Positions 58,946 through 64,000 of a stretch of DNA of 64,000 bases are shown here, piece by piece. This DNA is from Streptomyces sp. 7-21 (GTDB lineage: Bacteria > Actinomycetota > Actinomycetes > Streptomycetales > Streptomycetaceae): contig NZ_JAERRL010000019.1 of assembly GCF_016741785.1 (NCBI RefSeq), positions 1-64,000 of the forward strand. The letters run 5' to 3'. Every line of letters starts with the position of its first letter. The first letter of the stretch is position 1. A program made the position numbers and the translations under genes. Below the pieces are notes generated by a model that saw nothing but the letters and a program-made list of their open reading frames with translations, made no database searches and was not told the DNA's origin.

Positions 58946-60393
58946 AAGCCGTACTCCTTCCATCTGCGGGTGACACGTGCGGCGACGTCCGGATCGGAGA
59001 CGATCATCTCCGGCCAGCCGCCGTCGCGGGTGTAGCCCTCCTCGGGCCACTTCGCGGTCGCGTCGATGCCCGCCTTGCCGCCCCAGAACTGCTGGTACGA
59101 GGCGTGGTCGAGGTGATCGACCGGGCCTTCGGTGAGCAGCACGTCGCGGGAGTAGTCGACGTTGCCCAGCGCGCGCCAGGCGACCTCGTGCAGGTCGTGC
59201 ACGTCACAGTCGGCGTCCACGATGATCACCAGCTTCGTCAGCGACATCATGTGGGCGCCCCAGACCGCGGACATGACCTTCTGCGCGTGCTTGGGGTACT
59301 TCTTGTCGATGGAGATGATCGCGCAGTTGTGGAAACCGCCCGCCTCGGGCAGGTGGTAGTCCACGATGTCGGGCACGATGATCTTCAGCAGCGGCAGGAA
59401 GAACCGCTCCGTCGCCCGCCCCAGCGGCCCGTCCTCGGTCGGCGGGCGGCCCACGACGATCGACTGGAACAGCGGCTTCTTCCGCATCGTGACGCAGTCG
59501 ATCGTCAGCGCCGGGAACGGCTCCTGCGGCGTGTAGAAGCCGGTGTGGTCGCCGAACGGCCCCTCCGGCAGCATCCGCCCCGGCTCCAGCCAGCCCTCCA
59601 GGACGACCTCGGCGTGCGCCGGGACCTGGAGCGGCACGGTCAGGCAGTCCACCAGCTCCACGCGCTTGCCCTGGAGGAAACCGGCGAAGAGGTACTCGTC
59701 GATGTCGCCGGGCAGCGGCGCGGTCGAGGCGTAGGTGACGGCCGGGGGGCAGCCGAACGCGATCGCCACCGGCAGCCGCTCGCCGCGCCGCGCCGCGACC
59801 TGGTAGTGGTTGCGGCTGTCCTTGTGGATCTGCCAGTGCATGCCGATGGTGCGCCGGTCGTGCCGCTGCAACCGGTACAGGCCGAGGTTGCGCACGCCGG
59901 TCTCGGGGTCCTTGGTGTGGGTCAGGCCGAGGTTGAAGAACGAGCCGCCGTCGCGGGGCCAGGTGAACAGCGCCGGAAGCCGCTCCAGATCGACGTCGTC
60001 ACCCTTGATGACGACCTCCTGCACCGGCGCGTTCTTCACCTTCTTGGGCGGCACGTGCGTCATCGAGGCGAGCTTGCCGAACGCCTCGCGGACGCCGACG
60101 AAGCCGTGCGGCAGCTCGGGCTTGAGCAGGCCCGCGATCTTGTCGCCGATCTCGTCGAAGGAGGACAGGCCGAGCGCCTTCAGCAGCCGGCGGTCGGTGC
60201 CGTAGACGTTCATCGCCAGCGGCAGGTCGGACCCCTTGACGTTCTCGAACAGGAGCGCCGGACCGCCCGCCTTGTTCACCCGGTCCGTGATTTCGCCCAC
60301 TTCCAGGTGCGGATCGACCTCCGCAGTCACCCGCTTGAGGTCTCCGTCGCGCTCGAGGGCCTTCAGCAGGGAACGGAGGTCGTCGTACGCCAT
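58942..60393 (-). CDS. UbiD-family menaquinone biosynthesis decarboxylase
   Basis: A 483-aa UbiD-type decarboxylase (MqnL role in the futalosine pathway). ATG 60393. Characteristic stretches: NLGLYRLQRHDRRTIGMHWQIHKDSRNHY, DIDEYLFAGFLQGKRVELVDCLT, and EGPFGDHTGFYTPQEPFP with the conserved Glu, plus IIVDADCDVHDLHEVAWRALGN. It needs prenylated FMN made by a UbiX partner encoded elsewhere. It removes the carboxylate from the prenylated naphthoate ring. Confidence 0.94.
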   Translation of the reverse strand: MAYDDLRSLLKALERDGDLKRVTAEVDPHLEVGEITDRVNKAGGPALLFENVKGSDLPLAMNVYGTDRRLLKALGLSSFDEIGDKIAGLLKPELPHGFVGVREAFGKLASMTHVPPKKVKNAPVQEVVIKGDDVDLERLPALFTWPRDGGSFFNLGLTHTKDPETGVRNLGLYRLQRHDRRTIGMHWQIHKDSRNHYQVAARRGERLPVAIAFGCPPAVTYASTAPLPGDIDEYLFAGFLQGKRVELVDCLTVPLQVPAHAEVVLEGWLEPGRMLPEGPFGDHTGFYTPQEPFPALTIDCVTMRKKPLFQSIVVGRPPTEDGPLGRATERFFLPLLKIIVPDIVDYHLPEAGGFHNCAIISIDKKYPKHAQKVMSAVWGAHMMSLTKLVIIVDADCDVHDLHEVAWRALGNVDYSRDVLLTEGPVDHLDHASYQQFWGGKAGIDATAKWPEEGYTRDGGWPEMIVSDPDVAARVTRRWKEYGL

Positions 60394-60482
60394 ACGCCCC
60401 AGTATTCCGGAACCATTACCCTGGGCCGTGTCAGGGGGCCATCATGCGCGGCCCGGCCCACAACCACCTGGGGGAACTACCG

Positions 60483-60917
60483 ATGCTCAGGGTGCTGCTG
60501 TTCCTGGTCCCGATCGCGCTGGCCGTCTACGCCCTCGTGGATTGCATCAGCTCCAAGGACGAAGAAGTCAAGCATCTGCCGAAGCTCGTCTGGATCCTGC
60601 TGATCGTCGTCGCGTGGCTCATCGGGCCGCTGGCCTGGATCGCCGTGGGGCGTGACCGGGCGTTCCCGTGGCGCGTCGCCACCGCGGGCGGGCCCGGCGG
60701 GCGCGGCCGGGGAGGCTGGGTCGCGCCGGATGACAACCCCGAGTTCCTGCGCTCGCTGGAGCGGCAGCGCCGCGAGGAGGAGCGGCGGCGCCGGGCCGCG
60801 GAGCCGGACGCCGGTGACGGTTCCGGCGCCGGCCAGCCGGACGAGGAGCTGCCGCAGCGCGACGGCCGCGACGGCGACGAGGGGGCCGGTCCCGCGGACC
60901 CGCCGGCCAAGAGCTGA
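60483..60917 (+). CDS. PLDc_N-domain membrane protein
   Basis: A 144-aa protein from ATG 60483. The N-terminal 55 residues hold two membrane segments with ALVDCISSKDEEVKHLPKLVWILLIVVAWLIGPLAWIAVGR, the phospholipase D nuclease N-terminal (cardiolipin-synthase-like) domain without a catalytic part. The tail is charged and repetitive (QRREEERRRR), probably cytosolic. Common next to the menaquinone genes in Streptomyces. Function unknown. Confidence 0.88.
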   Translation: MLRVLLFLVPIALAVYALVDCISSKDEEVKHLPKLVWILLIVVAWLIGPLAWIAVGRDRAFPWRVATAGGPGGRGRGGWVAPDDNPEFLRSLERQRREEERRRRAAEPDAGDGSGAGQPDEELPQRDGRDGDEGAGPADPPAKS

Positions 60918-60980
60918 TCCTCCGGCCCCCGCCCGGCGGGGGCCTGCCCCTTTACCGGCCTGCTGCTGCTTCCCGCTCCT

Positions 60981-61020
60981 TCGCGCTTCTTCGAGTTTCT
61001 TCGAGTTTCTTCGCGCTTCT
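60981..61020. repeat. four 10-bp tandem repeats
   Basis: TCGCGCTTCT, TCGAGTTTCT, TCGAGTTTCT and TCGCGCTTCT follow each other without gap, flanked by weaker copies (TCCCGCTCCT and TCCCGTTGTC). They lie in the 216-bp gap between the PLDc_N gene and ccsB and form a pyrimidine-rich strand. The unit length of 10 bp puts each copy on the same helical face. Confidence 0.7.
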
Positions 61021-61133
61021 TCCCGTTGTCCCCGTTTCCGGGTCCCGGGTTCTTCCCGGTGCTGCGGATCGCCGGTGCCCCGCCGGGCGCGGCGTCCGGC
61101 GGGGCACGGGAGCGGTGCGGGGCGGGTTACGGC

Positions 61134-62267
61134 TCAGACGCCGCCGTAGGAGTGCAGGCCCTCGAAGAAGATGTTCACGAAGTAGTAGTTGAAGATCCAG
61201 CACGCGAACGCGGCGATCGCCAGGTAGGCCGCCTTGCGGCCCTTCCACCCGGCCGTGGACCGGGCGTGGAGGTAGGCGGCGTAGAACACCCAGGTGATGA
61301 ACGACCACACCTCCTTGGGGTCCCAGCCCCAGTAGCGGCCCCACGCCGACTCCGCCCAGATGGCGCCCGCGATGATCGTGAAGGTCCACAGCGGGAAGAC
61401 CGCCGCGTTGATCCGGTAGGCAAACTTGTCGAGCGACACCGACGACGGCAGCCGCTCCAGCACCGACGAGGCGAGCTTCCCGGGCTGGCGGCCGGCCGCC
61501 AGCTTCGTCTCGTGCCGGTCGCGCAGCAGGTACAGCACGGTGGCGACCGCGCCGAGGTAGAACAGCGCGCCGACCGTGATCGCCAGCGAGACGTGGATGT
61601 ACAGCCAGTAGGAGTCGAGCGCCGGAACCAGCTGCGTGCTGTCGTTGTAGAGCACGGTCACGGCCAGGCCCAGGTCGAGCAGGACCGTGGTGACCAGCGG
61701 CAGGCCCAGCCAGCGGACGTTCTTCTTCGCCAGCAGGAAGCCGAGGTACCCGGCGACCACGACCATCGAGAAGGTGGTCGAGAACTCGTACATGTTGGCC
61801 CACGGCGCCCGCCCCACGGCGATGGCGCGGACCAGGACACAGCCCGCGTGCAGCAGGAACGCCAGCACCGTCAGCGAGACAGCGATCCGGCCGTACATGT
61901 CGCCGCGCTCGTCGCCGCCCGCGGCCCCCGGCCCGTCGGGCACCTCGGGGCGGCCGGCCGGGCCGGAGCGGGTGACGACCTTCGGCCCCGACCGCTGGCG
62001 CGGGCGCTCCAGCACGGCCGTTGTGCCGCCGCTGCGCACGGTCACGGCGGGCGCAGCGGCGGCGGCCTCGTCGCCCGCTGCGGGCTCCGTGCCGGTCTCT
62101 TCCCTGCCGAGCGCCGCCGAGGTGCGGGCGACCTTGCTGCGGCTGCCGAGGACCCACTCGGCGATGTGGGCGAGGAACGCCAGCGCGTAGACCGCCATCG
62201 CCGAGTAGATGAGCATGTTGCTCGCGTCGGCGAGGTTCTCGTTGGCGGCGAGAGTCACGAGATTCAT
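61134..62267 (-). CDS. ccsB: cytochrome c biogenesis protein CcsB (ResC-like)
   Basis: A 377-aa membrane protein; the ATG overlaps the resB stop (ATGA) with AAGGAG inside the end of resB. The WWD haem-handling motif is in WAESAWGRYWGWDPKEVWSFITW, and conserved His residues occur in LHAGC, IHVSLAI and YLHARST. A charged cytosolic insert lies between helix 1 and the core (about 45-125). With ResB it forms the system II haem lyase that attaches haem to cytochrome c outside the membrane. Confidence 0.95.
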   Translation of the reverse strand: MNLVTLAANENLADASNMLIYSAMAVYALAFLAHIAEWVLGSRSKVARTSAALGREETGTEPAAGDEAAAAAPAVTVRSGGTTAVLERPRQRSGPKVVTRSGPAGRPEVPDGPGAAGGDERGDMYGRIAVSLTVLAFLLHAGCVLVRAIAVGRAPWANMYEFSTTFSMVVVAGYLGFLLAKKNVRWLGLPLVTTVLLDLGLAVTVLYNDSTQLVPALDSYWLYIHVSLAITVGALFYLGAVATVLYLLRDRHETKLAAGRQPGKLASSVLERLPSSVSLDKFAYRINAAVFPLWTFTIIAGAIWAESAWGRYWGWDPKEVWSFITWVFYAAYLHARSTAGWKGRKAAYLAIAAFACWIFNYYFVNIFFEGLHSYGGV

Positions 62268-64000
62268 GTCCGTGCTCCTTGGGCGGTTTCGGTAACCGGC
62301 TCGTCACCGGCGCCCGCGTCGGCACGGGCGCCGTCGTCGTCCGGTGGCGGATGGGCGGCGGCCAGGGCCTCCGCGAGATCGGCGAGCTCCTCGGGCACCT
62401 TGGCGGACTCGGTGCGGCCGAGCGCGGCCATCTCCACCAGCGTGCCGCCGTCGCCGCCGGGTCGGGCGCGCACCCACACGCGGCGGCGCTGGAGCAGCAG
62501 CGAGGCGGCCAGGCCGGCGACGGCGGCGAGCGCGCCGGTCAGCGCCCAGCCGGTGCCCGCCTTGGAGCTGACCTGGAACGTGGCCCAGTTCTCCAGGCGG
62601 TCGAAGGTGAGGGTGCCCTTGCCGCCGGGCAGCTCGACCGACTCGCCGGGCAGCAGGTCGAAGCGGAACGGCTCGCCGTTGCCGTCCGTCAGCTGCTCCA
62701 TGTTGCTGGTGTCGAGCTGGTAGACGTTCTGCGGCAGGCCGGAGTCGACGCCGAGGTCGCCCTCGTAGGCGGTGAGGGTCAGCACCGGCAGGTCGGGTTC
62801 GGGGAACGTCGAGTGCGGGCCGCGCACCTCGTCGACGTTGTAGGTCGGGTTGAAGAAGCCCTGGAAGCCGAGCTGGGTGGGCTCGCCGTTCTCGTCGACG
62901 AAGTCCGGGACCTTGATCACGCCGGTGGACGACAGGGCGCTGTCCTGCGGCAGGAACGGCACCGGGCCGCTGAACGCGACGTCGCCGCGCGCGTCGGTGA
63001 CGGTGACGACCGGGGCGTAGCCGTGGCCGAGCAGGTACACCTTGGAGCCGCCGATCTCCAGCGGGTGGTTGGGGTCGATGCTCGCCTGGTGCTCGGTGTC
63101 CGGGTCGTCGCCGGTCCAGTACGTCACCTCGGCGGTGAACTCGGTCGCGGTACCGGTGTCGGGGCCCGTGCGGGCGAACGCGTAGTGGAACTCGTCCAGC
63201 CGGAAGCCGAACCGGTCCAGGTCGTCGACGTCGAAGAGCGTGCCGGAGGAGAAGTCGTCGTACTGGGTGAGGGTGTTGGAGAACCCGGAGCTGCCCTGCA
63301 CGACGAGGGTGCCGCCCTCGGAGTAGTAGAGCCGGCCGTAGGCGAAGGCGACCAGCATCACGATCAGGGCGAAGTGGAAGACGAGGTTGCCCGCCTCCCG
63401 CAGGTAGCCCTTCTCGGCGGCGACGTAGCCGGAGCCGTGTGCCGTGCCCTGGTCGGTGCGGAACCGCCTGCGCCGCAGCAGGCGGCGGGCGTCGGCGAGC
63501 ACGGCGTCGGGGGCGGAGCCGGTGTGCCACGAGGTGGAGGCGGGCATCCGGTCCAGGCGGCGGGGGGCGCGCGGCGGGCGGCCGCGCAGCTGGCCGGCGA
63601 ACTGCCACGCCCGCGGCACGATGCAGCCGATGAGCGAGATGAACAGCAGGATGTAGACCGCCGAGAACCACACCGACGAGTAGACGTCGAAGAGCTGGAG
63701 CCGGTCGTAGATCTCGGCGAGGCCCTCGTTCTCGCGGCGGAAGTTCTCGACGGCCAGCGCGTCGACGCTGTTCTGCGGGATGACCGAGCCGGGGATGGCG
63801 GCCAGCGCGAGCAGGAACAGCAGGATCAGCGCGACCCGCATCGAGGTGAGCTGCCGCCACGACCAGCGCGCCCAGCCCAGCAGCTCGCGCGCCGTCCAGG
63901 CCAGGGCACCCGCCGCGCCGGGGGCGCGCGCGCCGCCGAACGAGCCGGCGCCCGCGACGGTGCTCTGGTGCCCGGTGTCCCCGGGCTCCTCGGCGGGCGC
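62264..64000 (-). CDS. resB: cytochrome c biogenesis protein ResB, 5' end outside window
   Basis: Open to the window edge: upstream of the internal Met at 63841 the frame continues with WARWSWRQLTSMRVAL, the usual N-terminus of ResB, so the true start lies beyond 64000. The visible part has four membrane segments (MRVALILLFLLALAAIPGSVIPQ, VWFSAVYILLFISLIGCI, NLVFHFALIVMLVAFAYG, and one near the C-terminus) and the large outer loop FSNTLTQYDDFSSGTLFD. It works with CcsB in haem delivery. Confidence 0.94.
   Translation of the reverse strand, partial: APAEEPGDTGHQSTVAGAGSFGGARAPGAAGALAWTARELLGWARWSWRQLTSMRVALILLFLLALAAIPGSVIPQNSVDALAVENFRRENEGLAEIYDRLQLFDVYSSVWFSAVYILLFISLIGCIVPRAWQFAGQLRGRPPRAPRRLDRMPASTSWHTGSAPDAVLADARRLLRRRRFRTDQGTAHGSGYVAAEKGYLREAGNLVFHFALIVMLVAFAYGRLYYSEGGTLVVQGSSGFSNTLTQYDDFSSGTLFDVDDLDRFGFRLDEFHYAFARTGPDTGTATEFTAEVTYWTGDDPDTEHQASIDPNHPLEIGGSKVYLLGHGYAPVVTVTDARGDVAFSGPVPFLPQDSALSSTGVIKVPDFVDENGEPTQLGFQGFFNPTYNVDEVRGPHSTFPEPDLPVLTLTAYEGDLGVDSGLPQNVYQLDTSNMEQLTDGNGEPFRFDLLPGESVELPGGKGTLTFDRLENWATFQVSSKAGTGWALTGALAAVAGLAASLLLQRRRVWVRARPGGDGGTLVEMAALGRTESAKVPEELADLAEALAAAHPPPDDDGARADAGAGDEPVTETAQGART

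Overview
The window is GC-rich actinobacterial chromosome. Gene density is high, third codon positions are strongly G/C, GTG starts and 4-base ATGA/GTGA overlaps are common, and there are HTH/DUF397 pairs and a futalosine-type menaquinone UbiA/UbiD pair. Content and gene order match Streptomyces or a close relative: the pit/DUF47-pstBACS-csoR block and the ccsB/resB-mqnP/UbiD block both look like conserved Streptomyces core. No rRNA, tRNA or CRISPR array was seen.

Layout. (1) 1-5.9 kb is an accessory locus. It holds a small helical protein, a 745-aa protein of ESX/type VII-associated look, a lipoprotein, and two paralogous membrane-anchored proteins built from duplicated Cys-containing domains; one paralogue is cut by an in-frame TAG. 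(2) 5.9-14.2 kb holds a NarL-type response regulator and its probable kinase, now about 6.3 kb apart. Between them lie a tandem pair of aldo/keto reductases (one without its catalytic Tyr and Lys) and a two-gene module: a HEPN-like protein plus a 912-aa protein with two P-loop ATPase domains. A shortened copy of the kinase 3' end sits on the far side of that module, so it is bracketed by direct repeats. (3) 14.3-28.2 kb holds an ankyrin protein, a RHH/PIN toxin-antitoxin-like pair, an S4 RNA-binding protein, two MFS exporters with a TetR and an Rrf2 regulator and visible operators, an ABC exporter, nsrR-hmp for nitric oxide defence, an Rpn-like nuclease, and a frameshifted SGNH hydrolase with its TetR regulator. 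(4) 28.4-39.2 kb is core: an XRE regulator with an HBHA-like protein, DUF47/pit, pstSCAB with a PHO box, csoR with its operator, and a PAP2 phosphatase. (5) 39.2-45 kb holds a penicillin-binding protein, a LysR regulator with a beta-lactamase-like serine hydrolase, an alpha/beta hydrolase and a transglycosylase/NlpC protein. (6) 45.2-50.8 kb is a two-gene operon: a lipase-like alpha/beta hydrolase, then a 1471-aa caspase-like protease / STAND-type NTPase / about 38-residue helical repeat protein, a strong candidate for a conflict (immune or cell-death) system. (7) 50.8-58 kb holds two related PQQ-dependent sugar-dehydrogenase-like proteins flanking an anti-sigma-type ATPase / HTH-DUF5753 / DUF397 cluster, a pilin-like membrane protein, a GyrI-like protein, an SDR remnant and small membrane proteins. 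(8) 58-64 kb is core respiration: mqnP, the UbiD-family menaquinone decarboxylase, ccsB and resB, the last running off the right edge.

Two modules stand out as possible undescribed immune or death systems: 45174-50806 and 9782-12944. The sequence also records decay and rearrangement: an amber-interrupted gene, a one-base frameshift, a catalytically dead paralogue, a kinase tail remnant and an SDR tail remnant.
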